From assembly GCA_031279305.1 (NCBI GenBank), contig JAITIS010000071.1, positions 1 through 8,488 of the forward strand: 8,488 bases of DNA, written 5' to 3'. Both the position numbers and the translations under genes were made by a program. Of the stretch, positions 1 through 6,355 are shown piece after piece. The first letter of the stretch is position 1, and each line of letters begins with the position of its first letter. The notes under the pieces were generated by a model that made no database searches, was not told where the DNA came from, and was given only the letters and a program-made list of their open reading frames with translations. The stretch is from Candidatus Margulisiibacteriota bacterium. GTDB taxonomy: Bacteria > Margulisbacteria > Termititenacia > Termititenacales > Termititenacaceae.

Positions 1-828
1 CTTTTGGCGCTGGATAAAAAAGATTTGACCTATGCTATCGGACTCAATGTTGCGGATTATTTTGAAAGCCAGAACGATCTGCCCAGAGCCATTGATATTT
101 ACCAGAATATTTTTCGTAAGTTTCCGGCGGAGAAAGTAAACACCGCGCAGAAAATGGCCAAAGTGCTTTCCAAGCAAAAAAAATATCAGGAAACCATAGA
201 CCTATTCACAGGACTGCTGGAGGCGGACGAGCAGACTGCCAATCCGCTGGCTTATTATGTCGGGGTGAGCTATTACACGCTGGAAAATATGGACAGCGCG
301 GACGAGTATTTTCAGCGGGCGCTTAACGCTGGTTACCGCGACGCCGATGTGTATCTCAAGCAGGGCGAGATCAAGGTGCGCAAAGGCCAGTGGCAGGCCG
401 GATTGGATTTATTAAACGAAGGCATCAAGCTGGGCGGTGTGATTTTTACGCCGGAGGCGAACACTTATAAATATTTTGGTCAGGCTTACGCCAAACTGGA
501 CGACACCAAAAACGCCGCGGATAATTTTCGCAAAGCCATAGCCGCCGGCAGCAAAGATGCGGATGTTTACCTGCAGTACGCCGCCAACGCTTCACTGAAC
601 AGAGATTTTCAGGGTGTGCTGGAGGCGCTGGAACCCCGAGCGCAGGCCAATGACCGCAATGCCGAGTTTCAGTATTATCTGGGTAGCGCCTATGACAATC
701 TGGGTATGCCCCAGCAGGCAATTCAGTATTATCAAAAAGCCTTGGAAGCCGGGTACACCAACAGCGGCATAGTCCGGACGCGGATTGCCGAACTTCGCCA
801 GAACAATGAAGAGGCCGCGGAATACTAA
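1..828 (+). CDS. Tetratricopeptide-repeat (TPR) protein, 5' end cut by window
   Basis: The frame is open from the first base, so the true start lies upstream; the TTG at position 4 is probably internal. About 275 residues are visible, made of roughly seven TPR-like helical hairpins of about 34 residues. The clearest are near residues 84-110, 155-182 and 222-250, with the usual Tyr/Leu/Gly and Ala/Tyr pattern (YYLGSAYDNLG...AIQYYQKALEAG). Two units are followed by nearly the same junction, AG-x-x-DADVYL (around 109-118 and 181-190), which suggests internal repeat duplication. No membrane segment or catalytic motif is visible in this part. TPR arrays are protein-binding scaffolds, and the partner cannot be told from the sequence. 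The stop codon overlaps the start of queH by 23 bases, so the two are probably co-translated. Confidence 0.85.
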   Translation, partial: LLALDKKDLTYAIGLNVADYFESQNDLPRAIDIYQNIFRKFPAEKVNTAQKMAKVLSKQKKYQETIDLFTGLLEADEQTANPLAYYVGVSYYTLENMDSADEYFQRALNAGYRDADVYLKQGEIKVRKGQWQAGLDLLNEGIKLGGVIFTPEANTYKYFGQAYAKLDDTKNAADNFRKAIAAGSKDADVYLQYAANASLNRDFQGVLEALEPRAQANDRNAEFQYYLGSAYDNLGMPQQAIQYYQKALEAGYTNSGIVRTRIAELRQNNEEAAEY

Positions 829-1351
829 ACTGCTGCTGCACGCCTGCTGTGCGCCGTGCGCTTCGGCGGTTTTGGAGAAACTCAGCCCCCGGCATAATCT
901 GACGTTTTTATATTTTAATCCGAACATTCAACCCGCGGCGGAGTACCAGAAACGGCTGGCCGAGTTTTCGAAATTGAAGACGAAATTTAAGTTTGTAGCC
1001 GCAAAATATGAACCGGCTGGCTGGCTGGCGTTTACGCAGGATTTGAGCGCGGAGCCGGAGGGCGGCGCGCGCTGCCAGCAGTGTTTTAATTATCGTCTGG
1101 ATTATGCCGCCCGCACAGCCGCCGAGCTGGATTTCCCGGAATTTGGCACGACGCTGTCCATATCACCGCATAAAAATTTGGAGCAGGTAAACACTGCCGG
1201 GCGCGCCGCGGCCCAGAAATATGCTGTTAAATTTATAGAATTTGACTTTAGTTCTTTATTCCGGCGCAGTATAGAATTATCCAAAAAACTGGGGCTGTAC
1301 AGACAAAAATACTGCGGCTGTTTGTTTGCCAGAGATGTATGCCCGAACTAA
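806..1351 (+). CDS. queH: Epoxyqueuosine reductase QueH (DUF208 family)
   Basis: QueH carries out the last step of queuosine synthesis, reducing epoxyqueuosine to queuosine in the wobble position of GUN-anticodon tRNAs. It is an iron-sulfur enzyme unrelated in sequence to the cobalamin-dependent QueG. The 181-residue protein has the family's landmarks in order: HACCAPC at 12-18, FNPNIQP..EY..R at 37-50, RCQQC at 89-93 followed by FNYRL, and SIELSKKLGLYRQKYCGC at 155-172. The paired cysteines (14/15, 90/93, 170/172) are those expected to bind metal or form a disulfide in this family. I chose the ATG at 806 because it sits just before the first core strand; an in-frame TTG at 785 would add seven residues. 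No clear ribosome-binding site precedes it, which fits coupling to the upstream TPR gene. The stretch between FDF and RRSI looks a little shorter than the usual K-x-x-G-Y form. No other queuosine gene is in the window. Confidence 0.93.
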   Translation: MKRPRNTKLLLHACCAPCASAVLEKLSPRHNLTFLYFNPNIQPAAEYQKRLAEFSKLKTKFKFVAAKYEPAGWLAFTQDLSAEPEGGARCQQCFNYRLDYAARTAAELDFPEFGTTLSISPHKNLEQVNTAGRAAAQKYAVKFIEFDFSSLFRRSIELSKKLGLYRQKYCGCLFARDVCPN

Positions 1352-2247
1352 AACCTGTTAAAGAAATTATATTGGGACAGTCCACTATCCGCGCGCTATT
1401 GTCCCGGCGGCCGCGGAATGTGCATAAATACACCGCTGGCCGTGTGCTGGTGATCGCCGGTTCGCGCGGTATGACCGGCGCGGCAGTGCTGGCCGCCAGA
1501 GCAGTTTTGCGCTCCGGCGCCGGATTGGTGGTTCTGGCTGTGCCGGCGGAGCTGGCCGATCTGGTTGATGCGCAGACGCCGGAAATACTGACCCTGCCGC
1601 TGCCTTCGCGCAGGGGCGTTGTTGTGCCGTCCGCTCTGGCGGCGCTAAACTTGCGCAGATATGATTGCGTGCTGGCCGGGCCTGGACTGGGCGCACAGCC
1701 GGCTGCCCGGGATTTTGCCGCGGGTTTACTGCGGCGCATCAATAGCTCCTATCCCGCCTTAAAAATAGTTTTGGACGCCGACGCTTTGCGGGCTTTGCCC
1801 CATTTAGAGCACTTTAGACTGCGGGCGCGTGCTATTCTTACGCCGCATACCGGCGAATTAGCCGCCATACTGGGCTGTGCGTCTGCCGCCGTGCGGAAAA
1901 ATCCTTATACTCTGGCGCGTCTAGCCGCGCTGAAATACCAAGCGGCGGTGGTCTTAAAAATGGCGGATCAGACTTATATTGTGCGGGACAACGGCCGTTA
2001 TTTTCTGAACTGCAACGGTAATCCGGGGATGGCCACGGCTGGCAGCGGAGATGTGCTGGCTGGCCTCATCGCCGGTTTGTGGGTTTCCACGCCGGGTATG
2101 ACCGCGCTGCACGCCGCCGCGGCGGGGCCTTATGTGCACGGGCTGGCCGGCAATCTGGCCGCGGCAGAACGCTCAATAGATGGTATAATCGCCTCGGATA
2201 TTCTGGATAATGTGCCCAAAGCCTTGAAAATACTAAAAGGGGAATAA
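1339..2247 (+). CDS. nnrD: ADP/ATP-dependent (S)-NAD(P)HX dehydratase (YjeF C-terminal domain type)
   Basis: This is a nicotinamide repair enzyme of the ribokinase-like fold: it uses ADP (or ATP in some lineages) to dehydrate damaged, hydrated NADH or NADPH back to the active cofactor. The 302-residue protein shows HKYTAGRVLVIAGSRGMTGA (29-48), RSGAGLV (58-64), LAGPGLG (112-118), LDADAL (145-150), LTPHTGEL (167-174) and the signature GNPGMATAGSGDVLAGLIAGL (227-247), with the catalytic-type Asp at 238. The end, HGLAGNLAA...DGIIASDIL, is also typical. The N-terminal epimerase domain (NnrE), fused in E. coli YjeF, is absent; the first 28 residues are only a short lead. One deviation is VLKMADQT (205-212), where the family usually has VLKGA-x-T. 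The start overlaps queH by 13 bases and the stop directly abuts the purB start. Either bifunctional activity elsewhere or a separate nnrE gene would be needed for full repair. Confidence 0.93.
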   Translation: MPELKPVKEIILGQSTIRALLSRRPRNVHKYTAGRVLVIAGSRGMTGAAVLAARAVLRSGAGLVVLAVPAELADLVDAQTPEILTLPLPSRRGVVVPSALAALNLRRYDCVLAGPGLGAQPAARDFAAGLLRRINSSYPALKIVLDADALRALPHLEHFRLRARAILTPHTGELAAILGCASAAVRKNPYTLARLAALKYQAAVVLKMADQTYIVRDNGRYFLNCNGNPGMATAGSGDVLAGLIAGLWVSTPGMTALHAAAAGPYVHGLAGNLAAAERSIDGIIASDILDNVPKALKILKGE

Positions 2248-3540
2248 ATGCTAAACCGTTATTCTTTGCCCGCAATGCGCGCCGTCTGGGCGCCGGAAAA
2301 TAAATTTCAAAAATGGCTGGACATCGAGCTGGCGGCCTGCGAGGCCAATCACAAACTAGGCTTGATGCCTAAAAAAGATTTGCGGATCATCAAAGCCAAA
2401 GCGTGTTTTGACATCCGGCGCATCGACGAGATCGAAAAAGAAACCAATCACGATGTCATCGCTTTTTTAACCAATGTCGCGGAAAATGTCGGCCCGGCCT
2501 CGCGTTTTATTCATCTGGGGCTGACTTCCTCGGACATCGGCGACACAGCGGCCTGCCTGCTGCTCAAACAGTCGGCGGGAATACTGGAAAAAGATTTGAA
2601 TAGTTTAAGCGCGGTGTTAAAAAAACAGGCGCTGAAATATCAAAATACGATTATGATCGGCCGCACGCACGGTATTCACGCCGAGCCGACCACCTTTGGC
2701 CTGAAGCTTCTGCTCTGGTATGCGGAGATGCAGCGCAATAAAAAACGTCTGGCCAGCGCCCAAAAAGCCGTGTCGGTCGGTAAATTGTCCGGCGCGGTCG
2801 GCACCTATGCCAATATCGATCCGTTTGTGGAAAAATATGTCTGCCAAAAACTGGGCTTGACGCCCTGCGCCGTGGCCACGCAGGTAGTGCAGAGGGACCG
2901 TCACGCGGAGTTTATGGCCGCGCTGGCCATAATCGGCGCGTCGCTGGAAAAAATCGCCGTGGAAATCCGCCTCCTGCAAAAAACCGACACCGCCGAAGCC
3001 GCCGAGCCTTTTGGCCGCGGGCAAAAAGGCTCCTCCGCGATGCCGCATAAACGCAATCCGATCATCTGCGAGCGGATCACCGGGCTGGCCAGAGTTTTGC
3101 GCGGCTACGCCGTCACGGCGCTGGAAAATGTGGCGCTCTGGCACGAGCGGGATATTTCCCATTCCAGCGCGGAGCGGGTGATTTTCGGCGACGGCTGTAT
3201 GCTGCTGGATTATATGTTTTCGCTGCTAAATAAAGTAATCGCCGGACTGGAAGTCTATCCGGAGCGGATGAAACGCAATATGGACGCTTATGGCGGGATT
3301 ATTTTTTCCCAGCGCGTGCTGCTGGCGCTGGTAAAAAAAGGCCTGACGCGCGAGCAGGCTTACGCGCTGGTGCAGCGCAATGCCCTCCGGGCTAGAGACA
3401 CTGACGGCTCTTTTCGCGCCAATATCGCCGCGGATAAAGCAGCGCTCAAGCTGATCTCTAAAACAGAACTGCGGAAATTGTTTGACTATCAATACACTAT
3501 CCGCAACGTGCAAAATATTTTCAAAAAAACGCTGGGGTAA
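2248..3540 (+). CDS. purB: Adenylosuccinate lyase PurB
   Basis: PurB cleaves fumarate from SAICAR and from adenylosuccinate, so it acts twice in making AMP. It is a cytoplasmic tetramer of the fumarase/aspartase superfamily. The 430-residue length and start (MLNRYSLPAMRAVW) match the Bacillus-type enzyme, and key residues fall at the same numbers as those studied in B. subtilis: His68 (ETNHDVIAF), His89 (FIHLGLTSSD), His141 (GRTHGIHAEPTTFG), Lys268 and Glu275. The superfamily signature GSSAMPHKRNP is at 261-271 and carries the mobile-loop serines. The C-terminus (LFDYQYTIRNVQNIF) is also as expected, so the gene looks intact and functional. It starts immediately after the nnrD stop, with AAAAGGGG just upstream as the likely ribosome-binding site. 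The other purine genes are not in the window. Confidence 0.97.
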   Translation: MLNRYSLPAMRAVWAPENKFQKWLDIELAACEANHKLGLMPKKDLRIIKAKACFDIRRIDEIEKETNHDVIAFLTNVAENVGPASRFIHLGLTSSDIGDTAACLLLKQSAGILEKDLNSLSAVLKKQALKYQNTIMIGRTHGIHAEPTTFGLKLLLWYAEMQRNKKRLASAQKAVSVGKLSGAVGTYANIDPFVEKYVCQKLGLTPCAVATQVVQRDRHAEFMAALAIIGASLEKIAVEIRLLQKTDTAEAAEPFGRGQKGSSAMPHKRNPIICERITGLARVLRGYAVTALENVALWHERDISHSSAERVIFGDGCMLLDYMFSLLNKVIAGLEVYPERMKRNMDAYGGIIFSQRVLLALVKKGLTREQAYALVQRNALRARDTDGSFRANIAADKAALKLISKTELRKLFDYQYTIRNVQNIFKKTLG

Positions 3541-3543
3541 AAT

Positions 3544-4365
3544 ATGTTCAATAAACTTAAAAAAATACTGGAGCGTGTTCAGCGTTTTTGGCAGCTCAAG
3601 GAGATTTTGAATAAAATCCCCGGCGAGCCCAAACAGAAAAATTATCAAGAAATGACCGCGGATGAATTTTACGATTTTATTCTGGCCGGCGGCTCGCAGG
3701 ATGATTATTATGATTTTCTGCTGAATTTTCTTTTGACCGGTTATTTAGACGGCACTATCGATGAGCCGAAATTTAGATATTTTCTGGGCTTGAATAATCC
3801 TTTGCAAATTAACCGCTATGTGGACAAACTGCTGCGCGAGGCCAAAATGCAGGGTTCTCTTTACGAGGAAATGCTCAAGTATCATAATTCCGCGGACAAA
3901 GAAGATTTGCTCACGCTGTTAATGCCGGAACGCGCCAAAGACCGGAGCCGGCGGCAGATCGCCAATTTTTCCGAGCTGCAAGATATGCTCAAAGACAGCG
4001 CGGAGGAACTGCAAAAACAAAAACAGGCGTTGGCGCAGGCTAGAATGCTGGCGGAAGAAAAGAAACGCCAAGAAGAGCTGCGTCAGGCGGTGATTCTCAA
4101 TTCGCCGGAAGCCGGGGAGCTTTTGGCTAGAGATACTTTTGAGACCGAAGAAAAACAAATCGAACAAGCGGCTGGCATTTTGTCCAAAGAATTGGAAAAA
4201 CAGCAAAAAGGCACGGTGCTTAGGCAGGCGATTAATCCGGCAAAACATTCGGTGATTTCGGAAGACACCGCTCGGATGAGTCCGGGCGAACTGGTGGCTT
4301 ATAAAAAACGGATTTTGAGCAAAATGCGCCGCGACATCAATACCAGCGGCGGCGCTAAGATATAG
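3544..4365 (+). CDS. Uncharacterised soluble protein with C-terminal coiled coil
   Basis: I do not recognise this 273-residue protein. Residues 1-30 are basic and helical. Residues 35-115 form a compact, acidic and aromatic-rich helical region (TADEFYDFILAGGS, then a DDYYDFLLNF-type helix), possibly a small globular domain. Residues 140-185 and 200-222 are rich in Glu, Lys, Gln and Ala with heptad-like spacing and are likely coiled coil. The end is basic (KKRILSKMRRD). There is no signal peptide, membrane segment or obvious catalytic motif, so it is probably a cytoplasmic structural or adaptor protein. It starts 3 bases after the purB stop, with GGGG at 3534-3537 acting as ribosome-binding site, so it is in the same operon. 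Near its end it has MSPGELVAYKK, which resembles a motif in the next gene. Coding status is strongly supported by length, spacing and codon pattern; function is unknown. Confidence 0.8.
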   Translation: MFNKLKKILERVQRFWQLKEILNKIPGEPKQKNYQEMTADEFYDFILAGGSQDDYYDFLLNFLLTGYLDGTIDEPKFRYFLGLNNPLQINRYVDKLLREAKMQGSLYEEMLKYHNSADKEDLLTLLMPERAKDRSRRQIANFSELQDMLKDSAEELQKQKQALAQARMLAEEKKRQEELRQAVILNSPEAGELLARDTFETEEKQIEQAAGILSKELEKQQKGTVLRQAINPAKHSVISEDTARMSPGELVAYKKRILSKMRRDINTSGGAKI

Positions 4366-4369
4366 GAGG
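4364..4369 (+). promoter_or_regulatory. Strong Shine-Dalgarno overlapping the preceding stop codon
   Basis: AGGAGG is a full anti-Shine-Dalgarno match nine bases before the ATG at 4379. Its first two bases are the last two of the TAG stop of the upstream gene. It fixes the start of the downstream gene and implies that ribosomes finishing one gene can reload on the next. Confidence 0.8.
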
Positions 4370-4378
4370 CTTAAAACT

Positions 4379-4837
4379 ATGGCGAAAAAAAAACCGGAAA
4401 AAGACAGCGCGGCCTATTCCGCCGCCGGCTCGGCTATGGGGCCGATCTCCAGCGCGGGACTGGGTATGTCGCCGGTGGAACGCGTGCAGTATATACGGGA
4501 GATGCAGCGGGCTTCACCGGTGCAGAAAATTGCCGGCGCCCTGCAGGAGGTCAAATGGGAGGGTTTTGGCCTGCTGGGCAGTCTTTTTAGCAAAGGCGCG
4601 GCGGCGGCGCGCGGCGTCCACGACGCCTACGCGCAGATACGCCAGTCCCGCGGCGATCATTCTCTCAATCAGCATATCGAGGGTCTGACCGAAAATGTGC
4701 GCGGTCTGGAGCGCCTGCGCCACGAGATCGATCCCCAAACCAACGTGGATTTGCTGGACACACAGCAGCTGCCTAAAACCAGCAGTTTTTATGTGGAGCC
4801 GGACTGGGCGCCGAAACCTAAAGGCAAAATAGAATAG
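4379..4837 (+). CDS. Uncharacterised 152-residue Ala/Gly-rich protein
   Basis: I do not recognise this protein. It begins with a lysine-rich tip (MAKKKPEKD), followed by a low-complexity Ala/Ser/Gly segment to about residue 28. Residues 30-95 are amphipathic and helical, including MSPVERVQYIREMQ and a mildly hydrophobic GFGLLGSLF at 62-70. A polar helix follows (100-116), and the tail is Pro/Lys-rich (PDWAPKPKGK). There is no signal peptide, convincing membrane span, cysteine or catalytic motif. Codons 3-5 are a run of nine A (4385-4393), which could allow slippage. The strong ribosome-binding site and 13-base gap place it last in the rightward operon. Its stop is two bases from the stop of the leftward barrel gene, with no terminator hairpin between, so transcripts from both sides probably run into one another. 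It may work with the preceding unknown protein; this is inferred from adjacency and one shared motif. Confidence 0.75.
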   Translation: MAKKKPEKDSAAYSAAGSAMGPISSAGLGMSPVERVQYIREMQRASPVQKIAGALQEVKWEGFGLLGSLFSKGAAAARGVHDAYAQIRQSRGDHSLNQHIEGLTENVRGLERLRHEIDPQTNVDLLDTQQLPKTSSFYVEPDWAPKPKGKIE

Positions 4838-4839
4838 CT

Positions 4840-5994
4840 TTATTTTATTTCCACCGTTTTGCGGACGATTTGCTGGTTTTTAAGCTGGAAAAACAGCGTG
4901 TAGTTGCCGGAGCTGACCGGCAGTTTCAGGCTTTCGGCCGGTGTAAAAGAAATTACATTATATTCCGGGTCGAGCACCGCGACCTCTAACAGCTGTTCCG
5001 GATCCAGATTAAAAATAGTCAACTCATTGTTTTGCAGGCTGACCTGCGGCTGAAAATCCGCCGGCGCTCTGTCCTGAATGCTGGGAGGAGGTGAGCTGTT
5101 AAGCAGGAAATCAAAACCCATCCCGAATAAAAAAGAATTTTCCAGCTGGCTGTCCGGCGCGCGGAAAAGCAGCGCCAGATCGCAGTGAAAATCATAATAC
5201 TTAAAACCGCTGCCCAGCGTGAATTCTTCCCGGCTGTTCAAGCCGCCGCGCAGGCAAAAAATATCGTCGATAAGCCAGCTTTCCGCGCCCAACGCCCATT
5301 CCCGCTGGTCTTCGTTAAAAATATCCAGATCACCGAATAACTGCACGCTTTTGGCGGCCAGCTGAAAACGGTAGGCCAGCCCGCCGGTCAAACGCCGCGC
5401 CAGATATTCAGTGGCGCCGGTAGTCCATTCCAGCGAGGAAATGACGTTGCGAAAAGTCAGTCCGGCATAGAGGTCTCTGGTCAGCATCTGGAGCAGCCCC
5501 AGATCCGCGGCAAACCCACTGGCTCCATAACTGTCTATGCTGTGCGAAATTATTTTGTAATTGACTCCAGCGCTTAATCCGCCGTTTAAGTTCGCGGCGG
5601 TGGCAATATTGAAAAAACGATATTCATCCGCGAAACTGCCGGTCTCCATTGCTTGTCCGTTTACTTCGACAGTTTTGGGTATATCGTTGATTCCTTCCTG
5701 CACAAAATTTAAGCCGAGCGGCGGCAGACCGTTATTTAATAAAATTACTCCGTCCAGCGAGGTGTGATTGACCAGCCCCATATTTTGGTAATAGGTCAAC
5801 TCCAGCCCGCTTCTGGTGCTGTGCGCCAGTCCAGCCGGATTCCAGTAAGGCGCGCTGATCTGATCACGGCTGGCGGTGCCCGCGCCGCCGCGGGCCAGTC
5901 CGGATGCTCCAGAAGAGCGGTCTAGCAGATCTACCGGAAAGGACGCCAGCGCGGCGCTAAACAGCCAGAACAATGCTAGTGAAAAACGTTTCAA
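4840..5994 (-). CDS. PorV/UPF0164-like outer-membrane beta-barrel with extra C-terminal beta domain
   Basis: This is a 384-residue exported protein. Residues 1-17 form a signal peptide with a likely signal peptidase I site at ALA-S. The mature start, SSGASGLARGGAGTASRDQISAPYWNPAGLA (27-57), is the hallmark of the PorV/PorQ/UPF0164 families, which are FadL-like barrels. Alternating hydrophobic strands rich in Gly and Tyr/Phe run to about 298 (FLFGMGFDFLL). A Pro-rich linker (302-318) then leads to about 65 residues of beta structure ending SGNYTLFF...VRKTVEIK, which resembles a FlgD-Ig-like or type IX sorting domain. PorV proper is a type IX secretion shuttle, but no other type IX gene is visible, so the exact role is open; a general outer-membrane porin or transporter is possible. 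The start is a TTG: the next in-frame Met is at residue 72, and only the TTG keeps the signal peptide. A run of eight G lies four bases before it. Confidence 0.85.
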   Translation of the reverse strand: MKRFSLALFWLFSAALASFPVDLLDRSSGASGLARGGAGTASRDQISAPYWNPAGLAHSTRSGLELTYYQNMGLVNHTSLDGVILLNNGLPPLGLNFVQEGINDIPKTVEVNGQAMETGSFADEYRFFNIATAANLNGGLSAGVNYKIISHSIDSYGASGFAADLGLLQMLTRDLYAGLTFRNVISSLEWTTGATEYLARRLTGGLAYRFQLAAKSVQLFGDLDIFNEDQREWALGAESWLIDDIFCLRGGLNSREEFTLGSGFKYYDFHCDLALLFRAPDSQLENSFLFGMGFDFLLNSSPPPSIQDRAPADFQPQVSLQNNELTIFNLDPEQLLEVAVLDPEYNVISFTPAESLKLPVSSGNYTLFFQLKNQQIVRKTVEIK

Positions 5995-5998
5995 TGCG

Positions 5999-6006
5999 CC
6001 CCCCCC
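5999..6006 (-). promoter_or_regulatory. G8 tract in the ribosome-binding region of the barrel gene
   Basis: The plus strand reads eight C, which is eight G in the leftward transcript, four bases (CGCA) before the TTG start. It is the only purine-rich, Shine-Dalgarno-like element available. Length changes in such a tract could alter ribosome-binding-site spacing. Confidence 0.55.
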
Positions 6007-6020
6007 GGATTTGCCGCTAC

Positions 6021-6026
6021 ATTATA
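6021..6026 (-). promoter_or_regulatory. Candidate -10 element (TATAAT) for the PorV-like gene
   Basis: Read leftward, the 38-base gap after the zinc-ribbon gene holds a perfect TATAAT. It would start a transcript roughly 18-20 bases ahead of the TTG. No convincing -35 box is found at 16-18 bases' distance. The core ATTATAAT is palindromic, so the same match exists on the other strand, and chance AT-richness is possible. Confidence 0.4.
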
Positions 6027-6032
6027 ATGGAA

Positions 6033-6284
6033 TTACAAAATTTTTTCGCCTACAAAAACAACACTGCGGGAATTGTGCCCGGAGGACTCATTGTCCTTGA
6101 TTGCTTTGAGCGCGGCGATCTTAGCCTTGCGGAAACGCTCTTCCCGGCTTAGCGGCGTAAACCTGCCGCCGGCGGGTTTTGCTGTTTTTACAATATTGCT
6201 TTGCACTTCCAGCGCACTGCCGCAGTTCTGGCAAAATTTAGAGTGATCTTGATTTTCGGTGCCGCAGTTGGAGCAGATCAACAT
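6033..6284 (-). CDS. Small double-CxxC zinc-ribbon protein
   Basis: The 83-residue protein begins with CSNCG at 4-8 and has CQNCG at 18-22. Two CxxC knuckles ten residues apart are the pattern of a treble-clef or zinc-ribbon module common in short bacterial proteins (zinc_ribbon_2/DZR type). Such modules bind one zinc and usually mediate nucleic-acid or protein contacts. Residues 38-64 are strongly basic and helical (LSREERFRKAKIAALKAIKDN), and the tail is short and hydrophobic (VVFVGEKIL). There is no signal peptide or membrane segment, so it is probably cytoplasmic. The ATG at 6284 is set by GGAGGT six bases upstream (6291-6296). It lies 71 bases downstream of the JAMM protease gene in the same direction but has its own good promoter in that gap. 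Function beyond zinc binding is unknown; a regulatory or adaptor role is a guess. Confidence 0.82.
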   Translation of the reverse strand: MLICSNCGTENQDHSKFCQNCGSALEVQSNIVKTAKPAGGRFTPLSREERFRKAKIAALKAIKDNESSGHNSRSVVFVGEKIL

Positions 6285-6303
6285 AACATAACCTCCGCGC
6301 TTC

Positions 6304-6317
6304 GATTAGGTGATTAG
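6304..6317. repeat. Short direct repeat GATTAG, 8-base period
   Basis: GATTAG occurs at 6304-6309 and again at 6312-6317, separated by GT, right at the expected transcription start and first bases of the zinc-ribbon leader. It could be an operator half-site pair, but six bases twice is also easily chance. Confidence 0.25.
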
Positions 6318-6318
6318 C

Positions 6319-6347
6319 ACTATACAATAACCTGTGGCGACGGTCAA
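6319..6347 (-). promoter_or_regulatory. Near-consensus sigma-70-type promoter for the zinc-ribbon gene
   Basis: Read leftward, TTGACC (6347-6342) and TATAGT (6324-6319) each match the housekeeping consensus at five of six positions and are separated by exactly 17 bases. The predicted start, about 6312, gives a leader of some 28 bases that includes the GGAGGT ribosome-binding site. The zinc-ribbon gene can therefore be expressed apart from the protease gene, probably strongly. Confidence 0.7.
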
Positions 6348-6355
6348 CGGCGGTG

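Noticed and set aside
446..927. Long leftward open frames opposite the TPR and queH genes
   Set aside because: They lie wholly antisense to genes with clear family motifs, have arginine-, cysteine- and proline-rich composition typical of shadow frames, and no ribosome-binding site.
1248..1742. Leftward open frame of 164 codons opposite nnrD
   Set aside because: It is antisense to conserved nnrD motifs, has a low-complexity Ala/Arg/Ser composition and shows no recognisable domain.
2617..3162. Leftward open frame of 181 codons opposite purB
   Set aside because: It is antisense to the most conserved part of purB, including the signature loop; its length reflects GC-rich codon bias.
6023..6028. 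TATAAT on the plus strand as a rightward promoter
   Set aside because: It exists only because ATTATAAT is palindromic. There is no -35 box, and it would give a transcript antisense to the zinc-ribbon gene.
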